A stretch of 64,000 nucleotides of DNA. Origin: Geotrypetes seraphini (taxonomy: Eukaryota; Chordata; Amphibia; Gymnophiona; Dermophiidae). Of the stretch, positions 42,940 to 53,296 are shown in pieces. Position 1 is the first letter of the stretch, and every line of letters starts with the position of its first letter. The DNA lies in contig NC_047088.1 in NCBI RefSeq assembly GCF_902459505.1, positions 99,439,704 through 99,503,703 on the forward strand, in the 5' to 3' direction. The translations under genes were made by a program, and so were the position numbers. Under the pieces are notes generated by a model. That model was not told the origin of the DNA and did no database searches. It saw nothing but the letters and a program-made list of their open reading frames with translations.

Positions 42940-43122
42940 TTCTATTGACACCCGGTCCAATGGAAAAAGAGCAGAGCATGCCTGGTCTTCAAAACTATGC
43001 ATGAAGCAGTCTTATAAATCATAAATGCATGTATCAAAGCAAGGACTCGACACGGCCCGTGTTTCGGCTAGATCGCCTGCATCAGGAGTCCTGGAGCATA
43101 CTAGAACTAGTGCATACTTTTT
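42940..43122 (-). mobile_element. Penelope-type terminal repeat fragment
   Basis: A short non-coding stretch surrounds the best hammerhead motif in the window. Borders are approximate; a mariner-type MITE begins right after it. Confidence 0.5.
43043..43091 (-). ncRNA. Hammerhead ribozyme motif, best conserved copy
   Basis: On the minus strand: six-pair stem I GGACTC/GAGTCC, CTGATG core, stem II GGC/GCC with GATCTA loop, intact GAAA, stem III ACACG/CGTGT and the GTC cleavage triplet. Only the last A of CTGATGA is C. All other invariant positions are present, so self-cleavage is plausible. Confidence 0.8.
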
Positions 43123-43123
43123 A

Positions 43124-43603
43124 TGAGGTATGCTGAAAAGTTCTCAACCCAACCAACCTAAATTCTAAGCGTTATTTTGCCACTGTAGTAAGTACGTAAA
43201 CAGCAGTCTTGGTTAGGTAATTATATCAATGGAGCCAGGTTGACCTATGGCACATTTCAGAAAGAAATTAAGACTGTATTGTTTGACAGATCTATTTCCT
43301 AAACAGAAGTCATACTAAATTTAATAATTTTATTCTGACTATTCTTGAGAAATATGTTGTATTTTTACTATTTGTATTATGTAATTCGCTGATTGTCCAG
43401 CTCTCTTCAGTGTAAACCGCCTGGAAATCTTCCGATGGTGGCGGTAAAGAAGAATAAAGTTATGTTAAAAGAGTGTTATTTTGTTAAGTGCAAATTTGCA
43501 GAAATGAAATTCCGTGTGATGACATTGTTTCAGATCATTGATTGAACCATATCTACATCATTCTCTTTGTGGATGGGCTGAGAACTTTTCAGTTCCCCTC
43601 TCG
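43124..43603. mobile_element. mariner-type MITE with nested L2 tail
   Basis: Ends TGAGGTATGCTGAAAAGTTC and, read inward from the right, GGGGAACTGAAAAGTTCTC are inverted and lie at TA dinucleotides (43122-43123 and 43604-43605). GAAAAGTTCTCA(A/G)CCC is a mariner-type end. An L2 tail splits it; no transposase is present. Confidence 0.82.
43250..43467 (+). mobile_element. L2 LINE 3' end in mariner-type MITE
   Basis: GTFQKEIKTVLFDRSIS-like coding, then GTGTAAACCGCCTGGAAATC and GGCGGTAAAGAAGAATAAAG form an L2 3' terminus. Confidence 0.8.
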
Positions 43604-43605
43604 TA

Positions 43606-43925
43606 TAGAATCACGCTTTCCAAATTGTGCACTTAGCTTTTAATCAGTGCCAATTAGTGTCAATTATGAGGTGTTAATTGCCAATTATCAGCACTGATTA
43701 GGCCAATTAAAGAAGCTGTGTTTGCGAATTAGCTGTGCGCACCATTTGCATGCACAACTTAAGATGCCATATGCAGAAATTGGGGGACAGTGTATTAAGC
43801 AGATTATCTTCTGGAAATTATCTGGAGCCTATCCCTCTAAATCCAATTTGTTCTGTATATACCAGTTTAATAATAATAATAATAACTTTATTCTTATATA
43901 CCGCCAACAGCTCATTTGGTAATCG
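43606..43925. repeat. MITE remnant and L2 scrap
   Basis: 43606-43790 has the AGTGCCAATTAGTGTCAATT palindrome style of the 30586 family. 43868-43925 is (TAA)n with CTTTATTCTTATATACCGCC, an inverse L2 tail. Confidence 0.55.
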
Positions 43926-44224
43926 CAGGGCAAGTATTTCATTATTTGTCTTTACAATTGATACAGGCCTATAGGATCTGCAATCCAAGTAACCTTTCAC
44001 TTTTTTTCAGCGATCACCATAACTTAAGTTTCTAACATAGGTTAAATTTCCTCTTTATTCTGCTCTGCATATTGAATCTTGGTGTGGGCTCTTTGGTATC
44101 TATCTGAGAATATTCTCCTCAACAAGGAACTTGGGACTTGTGCTTGATCATATAAGATTTATTTCAAGCTTTGTGAGAAGGATGTGGTCCAGGGATCTCT
44201 GTGAATATAGCTATGGTGAGTTGC
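43926..44224. other. Unassigned stretch
   Basis: I see no gene or known repeat here. Confidence 0.35.
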
Positions 44225-44430
44225 TGGGCCCCGTTTGCAGCCTCAGCCTCAGCATCCTGAAGTTGCGAGTTCAAATCCCACGCTCCTCCTTGTGACTCTG
44301 GGCAAGTCACTTACTCTTCCATTGCCCCAGGTACATTAAGTATAGTGTGAGCCCACCAGGACAGATAGGGGAAAATGCTTTGAGCACCTGAATGTAAACC
44401 ACTTAGGCTATAAATACTAAAAATATATAA
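44225..44430 (+). repeat. tRNA-derived SINE upstream of the mucin-like exon
   Basis: GCGAGTTCAAATCCCACGC is the B-box region, followed by CTCTGGGCAAGTCACTTACT, GAGCCCACCAGGACAGATAG and TGTAAACCACTTAGGC. The A-box head is partly lost. It ends about 80 bp before the exon at 44511. Confidence 0.85.
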
Positions 44431-44496
44431 ATAAGTACCAAAGGAGGAGGACATATAGGGCAATGGGGTGAAGAAACAATTTGGAATAAAGGTTTT

Positions 44497-44510
44497 CTTA
44501 TTTCTGGCAG
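44497..44510 (+). promoter_or_regulatory. Probable 3' splice site
   Basis: TTTTCTTATTTCTGGCAG ends at 44510: a pyrimidine-rich tract then CAG. It stands 10 nt before the start codon of the mucin-like frame, which suggests a non-coding first exon upstream. Confidence 0.55.
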
Positions 44511-44520
44511 GGCCAGTGAG

Positions 44521-45114
44521 ATGTGGCTTCTCATCTTCAGTTGTTTCACCATCCACATCGGACTAGGTAGCAGTGAAACCACGATACCTGAATACTCTCC
44601 CATGCTCACCGTGGATATGAGCACATCTGCCACGGATGCTCCTTCTGCTGACATCACAACCATTGAGGGCGCAACCACCACCCCTGCCACGACTTTCACT
44701 CCAGTTGATACAACCACAATCCCTGCTAATAAAGTCACCTCTGGAGATGAAGAAACAACTGCTGTTACCACACCCAGTCCTGCGGTTGCAATCCTCACCA
44801 CAGTTGCACCACCCATTACTACCACAACAAATCCCATCACTACTACAACCACTACAACTCCCACAACTATTGCTACCACCACGACTCCGACCACCACTAC
44901 TACTGTGCGAACAACCACCACGACAACTCCAGCCACTACTACTACCAAAACCACCACAACTAAGGCTGTCACAACTACCACCAAGGCTACAACCAGGAGT
45001 GCTACCACCAAAAGGGCAGCTGCCAACATCAGAAAAACCACCAATAATGCATTTTCTGTTAACATCTTTTCTATCCTCTTACTAACCATGCCTGTTCTCT
45101 TACCTGCCTTGTAA
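44521..45114 (+). CDS. Secreted Thr-rich mucin-like, probably GPI-anchored protein
   Basis: A single 197-residue frame starts MWLLIFSCFTIHIGLGS, a good signal peptide. Residues ~18-75 are a Ser/Thr/Asp-containing stalk, and residues ~75-165 are dominated by Thr, Pro and Ala, dense O-glycosylation territory. The chain ends with a spacer containing Asn-Asn-Ala and a hydrophobic tail, FSVNIFSILLLTMPVLLPAL, without any basic cytoplasmic residues; this is the layout of a GPI-anchor signal. Thr is written with all four ACN codons in mixed order, which argues against a simple DNA repeat. The frame follows a convincing splice acceptor, and AATAAA lies about 410 nt downstream. Known relatives by layout are small cell-surface mucins of the CD52 or CD24 kind, but I recognise no sequence match. 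The role is unknown; a glycosylated cell-surface coat is inference. Confidence 0.65.
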   Translation: MWLLIFSCFTIHIGLGSSETTIPEYSPMLTVDMSTSATDAPSADITTIEGATTTPATTFTPVDTTTIPANKVTSGDEETTAVTTPSPAVAILTTVAPPITTTTNPITTTTTTTPTTIATTTTPTTTTTVRTTTTTTPATTTTKTTTTKAVTTTTKATTRSATTKRAAANIRKTTNNAFSVNIFSILLLTMPVLLPAL

Positions 45115-45424
45115 ACACAACATTCTTTCCCATTCAGTCCAATTACTAGAACTCCGTAAATGATAATAGATGCCAGAAGCATTATTCTTGAAGGAGGCGT
45201 GGACTACCAGTAGACTATTAGCTAATGATTCAGATAGAGCTGAGTTCAAGAAAATGTTGCCAGCTGAGCCAAGTCTAACCTGACGGGCTAATCCAGTTCC
45301 AGATTTGCCCCTCTTCTCTTGCATCTGTGAACTTGTAATTGTGTCCTATCTGAAGAATTTGGAACTCTGTATAATCCATACATACAATGCAACAACATTG
45401 ACACAATGATTTATCAGGATTGAT

Positions 45425-45536
45425 CTGGGTCAAGTGGAAGCCCTGGTTCAAGCCACCCCTCTGACTCTCTCTGTGTGATCTTCAGTGAGTCACTTTTCTC
45501 CCTTTTACTCCCTCTGTCCTACAAATAAAAATTATC
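45425..45536 (+). repeat. MIR/CORE-like SINE piece with AATAAA
   Basis: CTGGTTCAAGCCACCCCTCT, GTGTGATCTTCAGTGAGTCA and CTCTGTCCTACAAATAAAAA follow the order of MIR-type SINEs (B box, GTGACC..GGGCAAGTCA, CTGTAAAAT). The AATAAA at 45524-45529 could serve as polyadenylation signal for the mucin-like gene. Confidence 0.6.
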
Positions 45537-45612
45537 CAGCTTTGAGGTTGTTTTATGACACACCCCTCAATACCATCACATTTGTTTTGAAAGTCAAAGG
45601 GGCAGGCATTGA

Positions 45613-46260
45613 GGCCCTGATTCTACAAAGTGCGTCCTGATTTTAGGCAGCTGTAGGCGCCAGGTGCCTAGCCTGGGCCAATCAGGCCTTAGGATTAGTG
45701 GGGATGGGTGGACCTGCTATGCCTAAGGCCTGATTGGTCCAGGCTTCTAGAGCCTGGGCCAATCAGGCCTTAGATTTAGCGGGGATGGGCCGGGAAGGGG
45801 CAAGACCCGTCCAGCCGACCAACATTTAAAGGTTAGTTGGGGGAGGGGGATTAGTTGGGGCGGGGGGGTCGTCGGGCTTTCCGGCAGGAGGAGTTGGGCA
45901 TCCTCCTGTCGGCGATTACAAGTTTGGGGGGGAGGGGGGTCCGGGGTTCGGGGTTTCGACAGGAGGAGTTGGGCATCCTCCTGTCGGCGATTACCAGTTT
46001 GGGGGGGAGGGGGGGTTCGGGGTTCCAACAGGAGGAGTTGGGCATCCTCCTGCCGGTGATGGGACAGGCGGCCGTGGCCGCTATACTTATTGCAGCAGGG
46101 AGAGATCCCTTGCAGCGATAAGTGTAGCGACTGTGTCTAATTTAACCCGATTCTCTAACCGGCGTCTGTATCATGGATGCCGGTTACAGAATCGGGGTTT
46201 AGTGTAGGACCGATTCTGTATAGGACACCTCTCCTGGGCGTCCTATACAGAATCAGGGCC
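45613..46260. mobile_element. Harbinger-like element with hairpin minisatellite
   Basis: Ends GGCCCTGATTCTACAAAG and CTATACAGAATCAGGGCC are inverted, flanked by TGA (45610-45612) and TTA (46261-46263). Inside, GCCTGGGCCAATCAGGCC palindromes precede three units of about 72 bp (starts 45886, 45961 and 46030), each with the hairpin AGGAGGAGTTGGGCATCCTC. No transposase. Confidence 0.78.
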
Positions 46261-46263
46261 TTA

Positions 46264-48635
46264 GAGTATATTCTGCTCAAACTTCAACCAAATTTGAGCA
46301 AGTAAATTTCAAAATCACAGATTTCCACTTACTAAAATCTGTGATATTGCTGGAATGATAAAGCACTCATTTCACTTGGTTTGCTCACTGTCAGGAAAGC
46401 AATAGTACATATGTGGATTAATAAAAGAAAAAAAAAAATCCTGATAAATCACTCTGGATTACCCTTAGGATAAATCTGTTGGAGATGGAGAGATTTAACC
46501 TATGGAGAAAAATAGGTCTTCACAAGGTGAATTTCTGTCAATATGAGGTAACTTTATTGATTGGTTCCCTAGAGAGACAAAAAAGGTTCTGCACAGTATG
46601 TTTATAGATGGTAATTGTAGAGAGAAATAGATTTTCAATAAAATGAGATAACTGTCCCTGGGAGTTGAATGTGAGGTATGACTGCTGCAAAATGAGATAG
46701 AATTGTAGTAGATTAAGAAAGTATTTAATAGGTTATAATAGTTGCTTAATTGAAAATGTTCATTAGCAGTATGCTATCTTTAGTGCTCAGATTATTTCAT
46801 TAATGCACATGATAGAATAGCAAAACACACAATTTGTATCTTATTGTTTGCCAATAAACAGGATATTAAAAATATTGAAACAGCAGCAGGTGTTGCTGTG
46901 ATACTGGTGGAATAATGGTGCCACCTGCTGGACAGAAAGTAAAGTGCAGACTTATAGACATCAGATCCACTTTTATTTCTTTTAATAAGACAGTGACTGT
47001 AACTTGGATCTCACCCTTGATCCAAAATGTGAAGAGTATTTCCTTTCAAAGCCAGAAGTGTTTACTTTAGAAATAAAAAACATAATTGGAGAAACTCTAA
47101 CTTATTAAATTGCATGACACTCTGCTTTTGGCTCCAATCAGGTCAATATTCAGACTTGGTGGCAAGAGGTTTTTTTTTTTTAAGCACTAGCCAGAGCATT
47201 TTTAAAAATACATATACTCAGTACTGCTATCCATATACAGTAGGTTGAGGCATGGAATAAACATAGAAAGCACATGCCACTGGTAGCTCGTAGGAATAGG
47301 GATGATATTCAGTCACTATGGAAAAAAGAAAAGAAAAAAAAAGATATTCAGACACTCTGGATATAGCTAAGTAGTTTAATTTAGGACTGATTGTTGTTGT
47401 TGTTTGTTTGTTTTTTTTGTTGTTTTTTTTTGGGGGGGGGTTGCAGACCTAAATTAAACCACTTGTATAGCTGAGTGGAGCACCCTCACTCTGTCTTAAC
47501 AGTACTCTGGCATTAAATGGATAACACTAGGACACCTAGAGGGATTTTCAATAGCACTATCCATAATTTTTTGCTGAAAATTAATGGGAAGGAGATATAC
47601 GATCGCAAAACCAGTAAAACTGGTTTTGTGATCATCGGTACAGGATCGGAAGCTTTAGTGAATCTAGGCCTTAATGTTTAGAGCGGCCATTAGATATACA
47701 AGTTTCTTTGAATCCTTGGCCATATGTTACTGATGAAATTCCTAATCAAATGTAACATGCTTCCTAAAAGAAAAAAATGTTGATGAAAATTTATCAGTCA
47801 CATGCCTGGATTACTTTAATCTTTTGTGATTCACTGATTCTAATTAATTTTTCACAACATTTGTGTTAAAATCAGTATCTGTGAAGCTCTTTTTTTCTTA
47901 GGACCTTTAATTAGGCACTAGGAGGTTCAAGCTAGGAGTGGAAGTTCACTGGTATTTCAGAAAAAGCTCTACCTTTTGTAAAATACTCATAAGGACACAG
48001 GTAAAAAAGCAATTAGTTTGTGGCATGTCAGCAGGAGCATCGATTTCACAAACCTATATTTTAATAAAAAATTGGCAGCTTCTATGTGTAAGTATCAGTG
48101 ATTACACAAGTATGAGTAAGTTATTGGTATTTCCATGTATAAGTACCAACAATTATATGTATAAGAGCCATCTTACATATAATTATACATGCAAGAGAGA
48201 CAAATTCAGGGGCATAGGTACTAACATGTTAAGACATGTTATTGTACTTTTAACCCCAGTTATTAGTAACTAGGACTCATTGTATAAAATATCACAAGTA
48301 AGTGGTAAAATATGATGTCTTAATGGTAGTCCATATTGATAAATATATCCCTTAAAGGTGCTAGAAATTACCAGTGCTAAACACAATAGCCTCTTCAATC
48401 GCATGTTTCAAACTCTGGTCATAATGAACATTTCATCAAAATATACGTGTGCTTCAGAAGAGGTGCAAAATTCAAAGGGAAATTTTTAAATACATGTATA
48501 ATTGCTTTAGATCACCCAAACCACACCCAAATCACTCCCCCTTTAAATCTATGAGAACCAATTTATCAATATGTCTACATAAGAAGCATTCTGAAATTTC
48601 CAGTTACACATCAATTCACTCTGATCCTGACTTCC
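46264..48635. other. Repeat-poor interval
   Basis: This is the longest stretch without recognisable mobile elements. It is AT-rich and has no open frame with family features; short frames such as 47938-48273 look random. It may hold non-coding regulatory sequence or intron. One CTCF-like motif lies inside (46918-46934). Confidence 0.5.
46918..46934 (-). promoter_or_regulatory. CTCF-like binding motif
   Basis: Read on the minus strand, CCAGCAGGTGGCAC fits the CTCF core CCASYAGRKGGCRS at all 14 positions. It lies in the repeat-poor interval, not in a recognisable transposon. Confidence 0.6.
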
Positions 48636-48772
48636 ATAACTAAACTAAACTAAACCTTAAGTTTGTATACCGCATCATCTCCACAGAAGTGGAGCTCGAC
48701 ACGGTTTACAGGAATTAAAACAAATTGTCCTACAAGAAATTCAAAGAAGCCTTAAAGATTTATTTCATCTGA
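48636..48772 (-). mobile_element. L2 3' end with (AACTA)n
   Basis: AACTAAACTAAACTAAACC, TTAAGTTTGTATACCGCATC and GAGCTCGACACGGTTTACAG are the inverse of the L2 3' end at 15.97-16.04 kb. Confidence 0.85.
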
Positions 48773-49164
48773 TGAGTATTTTCATCTTGACTTACCTTAA
48801 AGTGATTAGCATGTTTGCAGCTACACCAGACCGACACTATTCCCACTGTGTGGCAGTCCTCTGGGTAAAGTCCTGCCAGTTGGTAGTGCTGTTTCAGTAT
48901 CACATTTTCAATAATGAGAGACAGGCAAATTCTGCAGGAGGACTCCAGGGATCCTGAATGTCTTTAGTGACTGAAAACACAATATTGAAACGTCACCCTC
49001 CACTAGCAGAACTGTAGGTGGAACACAGTAGAGCTTAGAGGGAACAGTGCAGACCAGATAAGCCAAGATAACTGATCACAGAATAACTTCAGACCCCCTC
49101 CACAACAGGCCTTTCCCTCCTATTTTAAGATGCCCTCTCCTTTTACCTTTGCTACCTTGATACC
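48773..49164. other. Unassigned stretch
   Basis: I see no gene or known repeat here. Confidence 0.35.
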
Positions 49165-49347
49165 ATGAAGCATAAAAGCCAACTTTTCAAAATGATTGAG
49201 AGTGCTCAAGCTCTGCCCCCAGACCCCCACCAATTTCCACCCCAGACCCTGCTCAAAGTTCCACCCCATACCTCACCTAAGCTCTGCTCCTGACCCCACC
49301 CCTTAATAATAGTATTAATTGTAATGCCATTTTTCCATTCATTTTTC

Positions 49348-49376
<29 letters not shown>
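49348..49376. repeat. (AT)n microsatellite
   Basis: A pure AT run of about 12 units precedes the purine-rich arm. Confidence 0.9.
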
Positions 49377-49379
<3 letters not shown>

Positions 49380-50475
49380 TCTTATTTATAGTCACTGGAA
49401 TGAGGGGGGGGAGAGGCACAGGGAGTTAGGAAGGGAGGGAAAGAGAGATGCTGCATGGGTGGGGTGGTGGGAAGGGAGAAAAAGGTGCTGCCAGTGGGGC
49501 AGAGAAGAGAATAGAATTGTTGGACATAGGTTCATGGAGTGGGACGGAAAGAGAGATGGTATACATGGGGAAAGGAAGAAAGAGGGAGGATTGTTGGACG
49601 TGATAGTGGTGGAGAGGAGGGAGAGAGAAATATTGGATGTTGTGGTTGAGAGTGAAGGCTGGAACAGATGGAAAGGGATGCATGAGGAATGAATGTTGAA
49701 CATGATGGTGGAGGGAAGGGAGGAAGCGATGCAGCATGGTGTTGGAGAGGGTTGATAGAAGACGAAATGTTGGACACGACACTACTGGAGAGGGACAAAA
49801 GATGCTGTACATATTAGAAGTCGGATGAGAGAGGAAGAAATGCTGGATTGTGAGGGAGACCAGAAAGGAGGAAGGGAGAGAAGATGTTGGACTGCAGAGG
49901 GCAGAAAGGAGGAAGGGAGGGAGAAATGCTTCTCTGGGAGGGAGGAGAGTTGATTTGAGAGATGTCAGATTCCTGAGAAAGATGATGGAAGGAGGGAGCC
50001 AGAGATGTCAGACCACTGGAAGGAGAGAGATGCCAGACCAGGAAATGGAAGAGAAGGAGGGGAGAGAGAGATGCTAGACTGTGGTAAATGGGAAGAAAAT
50101 GAGAGAGATGTTAGACCATAGGAAGTAGTAGGGAAGGAGAGAGAGATGCCAGACTGTGGGAAGGAGACGAGAAAGATGTCAGACCATAAGAGGGGGAGAC
50201 AGAAATGTCAGACCATGGGAGAGGGAGAGAGAGGGAGGACATGGTGCACAGGGATGGAGGGGAAGGGCAAAGAAAGGGAGGAGATGGTGCATAGCAATGG
50301 GTGTTGTAGGGAAGAGAAATAGAAGAAATGCTTCTTATGAACAGATGGGAATAGGGATGAAGAAGGAGGAGATGGTACACATAGATAGATGGGAAGGGAT
50401 GGGTAGACATGGAAAATTCGATTTTGAGAAGAAAGCAGACAAATGGAAGAAAGTTGAATGTTAAAAGTTAATGCC
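49380..50475 (+). repeat. Purine-rich array, left palindrome arm
   Basis: Diverged tandem units of GGAAGGAGAGAGATGCCAGA type are present. Open frames on both strands reflect the bias and are not genes. Confidence 0.8.
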
Positions 50476-50512
50476 AAAGACGGATGTAGGTTTGATCCAA
50501 ACAGACTGGGGA

Positions 50513-50637
50513 GCTGAAGAGCTTATGAGCACATTTAAATATTTAAAAGCCTTTAAATGTTATATGAAGATACTATTTGAGAAACTTGCCCAGTATTGAT
50601 GAGAGGGGTTTTTTTTGTGTTTTGTTCTATTTTGAAA
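50513..50637 (+). repeat. Penelope direct repeat, left copy
   Basis: GCTGAAGAGCTTATGAGCAC, AGATACTATTTGAGAAACTT and CCAGTATTGATGAGAGG recur at 56175-56293 in the same orientation. Such partial terminal repeats are known from Penelope-like elements. Confidence 0.9.
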
Positions 50638-50716
50638 GTATTGCCCCCTCAAGTGGACTGTAATTTAAAATCCCCGGTCTGTTTGGATCAAACCTGCAAT
50701 TGTAGGGGTATCCTTC

Positions 50717-51151
50717 ATGGTTGCGTTTGGATGGGAAAGTGTCCTGTCCTTTGATGACACCCAAGCTGCAGACCTGCTGTCTAAATTTAAATTATTCACG
50801 ACTCAGGATGAAGTACAAGCACCTTTAGATTGGGTACAACTGGGTTATTTGCAGAAGAGAATCACTCGGGCTGAGCTGTATGCCGCCACGCTGGCGGAGT
50901 ACTGTCGAGCTAAACGGATACCTAGAGGTCTGAGAATCCAGAAGGAGCCTAGACTCTTTCTGGACAATGTCACATTTTTAGAAAGATGGAATTCAGTCCT
51001 CAATAAGTGCTCTCTTGACCTTATGTTACTGATAATAGAGACCACTCAATCAGTCCTGACACAGTATCAGGAAGATTTTTTCTTAAAGAAAGAATTGTTG
51101 CGGACATCCCTGGAAGTAGAAGCCTTTACTGAACGGCTGACGGCATTTTAG
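50717..51151 (+). CDS. Penelope upstream frame, function unknown
   Basis: A 144-codon frame upstream of the reverse transcriptase contains DDTQAADLLSKFKLFTTQ, LEVEAFTERLTAF-type helical segments and RLFLDNVTFLERWNSVLNK. I recognise no domain. Its place between the left direct repeat and the reverse-transcriptase frame suggests an N-terminal region of the element's protein, or a separate small ORF. A KKFRRDEIDYAKGYVYNWMD stretch typical of Penelope-type leaders follows just before the hAT insertion. Confidence 0.6.
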   Translation: MVAFGWESVLSFDDTQAADLLSKFKLFTTQDEVQAPLDWVQLGYLQKRITRAELYAATLAEYCRAKRIPRGLRIQKEPRLFLDNVTFLERWNSVLNKCSLDLMLLIIETTQSVLTQYQEDFFLKKELLRTSLEVEAFTERLTAF

Positions 51152-51799
51152 GATGAAATGGATAAATACTGGGCAGATCTTAAACAGACGAAAATCAAGA
51201 AGTTCAGACGCGACGAGATTGACTATGCAAAAGGCTATGTATATAATTGGATGGACAAGACAAGAAAATCCAAACAGTCTAAGCCAGTGTTCTTCAACCT
51301 TTTTACACCTATGGACCGGCGGAAATAAAATAATTATTTAGTGGACCGGCAAACTAATAAGACTGAAATTTTTTAAAACCCCATTGCCGCCCTGTCCCTG
51401 CGAGCTCGGTCCCATTAACTATCTGATCCCATCCGCACAAGCCTCAAATAGTTATGATTTTATATTGAACATATTTTATTAAAGTATAAAAAGAAACAAT
51501 ATTCTGTACAATTGTCATTTTATAAATATAAATAATACAGGGCAAGGATCAACAAAACCCCCGTCTCCCCTCCCCTTCACATATATCCCCTCTACTATCA
51601 AGAAAACTGAATAAGCCAAATTATTACAGAATGCTACACAAATATCATGCTAACAGAATATCGCAGTCACACATGGCAGGAATGGTGTTAGAGAGAGTGC
51701 AACTAGGGCAACTGCCTCCTGGTCAGAGAGAGCCCTAAGCCAGCTGGAAGCTAAAGACGCACTGCCTGGGCTTTGCACTCCCCAGTTATGTCTAACATC

Positions 51800-51895
51800 A
51801 GCTCTAGCAGGATACATATTTTAAATCTGATATATTCTAATCACAAGATAGAAATAAAATTATTTTTTTCTACCTTTTGTCGTCTCTGGTTTCTG
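51800..51895 (-). repeat. Shared A/T-rich module, copy 5
   Basis: ATATTTTAAATCTGATATAT, GATAGAAATAAAATTATTTT and CTACCTTTTGTCGTCTCTGG match the minus-strand module. Confidence 0.72.
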
Positions 51896-51899
51896 CTTT

Positions 51900-52570
51900 C
51901 ATCGTCTTTTCACTCTCTTCCATCCAGCGTCTGCCCTCTGTCTCTTCAATCCAGCATCTGCCTCTTCCATCCACTGTCTGCCCTCACCCCTCACCCTCCC
52001 ATATGGTATCTGCGTTCTTTCTATGCCCCTCTCTCCTACACCAGATCTAGCATCTTTGTCCCTCTTTCCTTATTTTTCATCTGACCCCCCTTCTCAGCAT
52101 CAATCTCTCTCTACCTTGTCATTCCTCTGTCTCTCCCCTTTCCCTCATCTGATCTCTCCATTCCATCCTGACTCCTTCCCCTCCTCTAATCTCCCTGCCA
52201 GCTGTTTCCTTCCAATGTTCCTCCTCCCCTGTCCAGCAGTACCTTCTCCCTTTCTTCCTCCCCTTATCCAACAGTAATTCTCGTCCCTTCCCTTTCCCTT
52301 CTCCCCTGTCAGAAGTAGCCCCTTCCCCTCCCTTGTCCAGGAGTACACCTTCTCCCTTTCCTCCTCCTATTATCCAACAGTAACTCTCGTCCCTTCCCTT
52401 TCTCCCCTGTCAGCAGTAGCCCCTTCTCCTCCCTTGTCCAGGAGTACCCCTTCTCCCTTTCCTCCTCCCCTTATCCAACAGTAATTCTCATCCCTTCCCT
52501 TTCCCTTCTCCCCTGTCAGCAGTAGCCTCTTCCCCTACCTTGTCCAGGAGTACCCCTTCTCCCTTCCCTC
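51900..52570. repeat. Pyrimidine-rich array with ~120-bp higher-order repeat
   Basis: C/T-rich sequence contains repeats of CTCGTCCCTTCCCTTT followed by GTCAGCAGTAGCCCCTTC and GTCCAGGAGTACCCCTTCTC, at least three near-identical units between 52250 and 52565. Confidence 0.82.
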
Positions 52571-52599
52571 TCCAGAAAATGTTCCCTCTATGTAGGCTA

Positions 52600-52790
52600 G
52601 CAGCAGCTCTGTGTGCTTTTAACTTCGGCACACAGCTGCCCCTAGGCAATATTTTAGCGCGGTTTCATGAGGCAGCCTTTGATGATGCGATGTGGGCCGG
52701 CCTACCAAAGGCCCCGAGGCTGCCTCATGAAACCGCGCTAAAATACTGCCTAGGGGCAGCTGTGTGCCGAAGTTAAAAACACACAGACCT
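52600..52790. repeat. Palindrome of the hAT family
   Basis: Arms TTAACTTCGGCACACAGCTG and CAGCTGTGTGCCGAAGTTAA, with GCGGTTTCATGAGGCAGCC between, are near-perfect inverse copies. Arm identity is higher than at 8346-8555, so this copy is younger. Confidence 0.9.
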
Positions 52791-53296
52791 GCCGCTGCTT
52801 TTCTGGGGGTGCGGAGACAAACGCAGCAGGAGTCCGTGGTGGCAGGCAGGAGTGCCGGCATAGCAACGGCAACAGGAAGTTGCACATCAGCTGACGCCGG
52901 CACCTTTTGCTGCGGCGGGGTCCTGAATCCTGCGCGGACCAGCAAGATTTTTTTGCGGACCGGCACCGGTGCACGGACCGGCGGTTGAAGAACTGTGGTC
53001 TAAGCCATCCACTTATACTAATACAGAGCCCTCGGATGATGACCGCAACAAACCACAGCCTACTAAACAAGTAGCCATTGTATCTAAAGATCAAAGCAAC
53101 AGCACAACACAAAATTTTCGGCAACCAGCCTCGACAGCACCCACAGCGAAACCAGTGAGAGAGAGGAGGAACCAACGGTGAAGCTCCAGTTGGGGGCTGG
53201 TGAAAATATTTTTAACCTCTCAATGAGACAACTTACCAGAGCAGAGCTTTCAACTTTACAGAAGGGACTATCCTTGTCCCAGCTAATAATTTCAGC

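Larger units (their letters stand above)
51285..52997. mobile_element. hAT element inserted in the Penelope element
   Basis: Ends CAGTGTTCTTCAACC and GGTTGAAGAACTGTG are flanked by a perfect 8-bp TSD GTCTAAGC (51277-51284 and 52998-53005). The interior repeats the plan of 6832-8765: shared module (51800-51895), pyrimidine array (51900-52570), palindrome (52600-52790). Subterminal ATGGACCGGCGG and GCACGGACCGGCGG extend the ends. No transposase. Confidence 0.95.

Noticed and set aside
44403-45182. 259-codon minus-strand Val-rich frame
   Set aside because: It is the antisense shadow of the Thr-rich plus-strand frame (ACN read as NGT).
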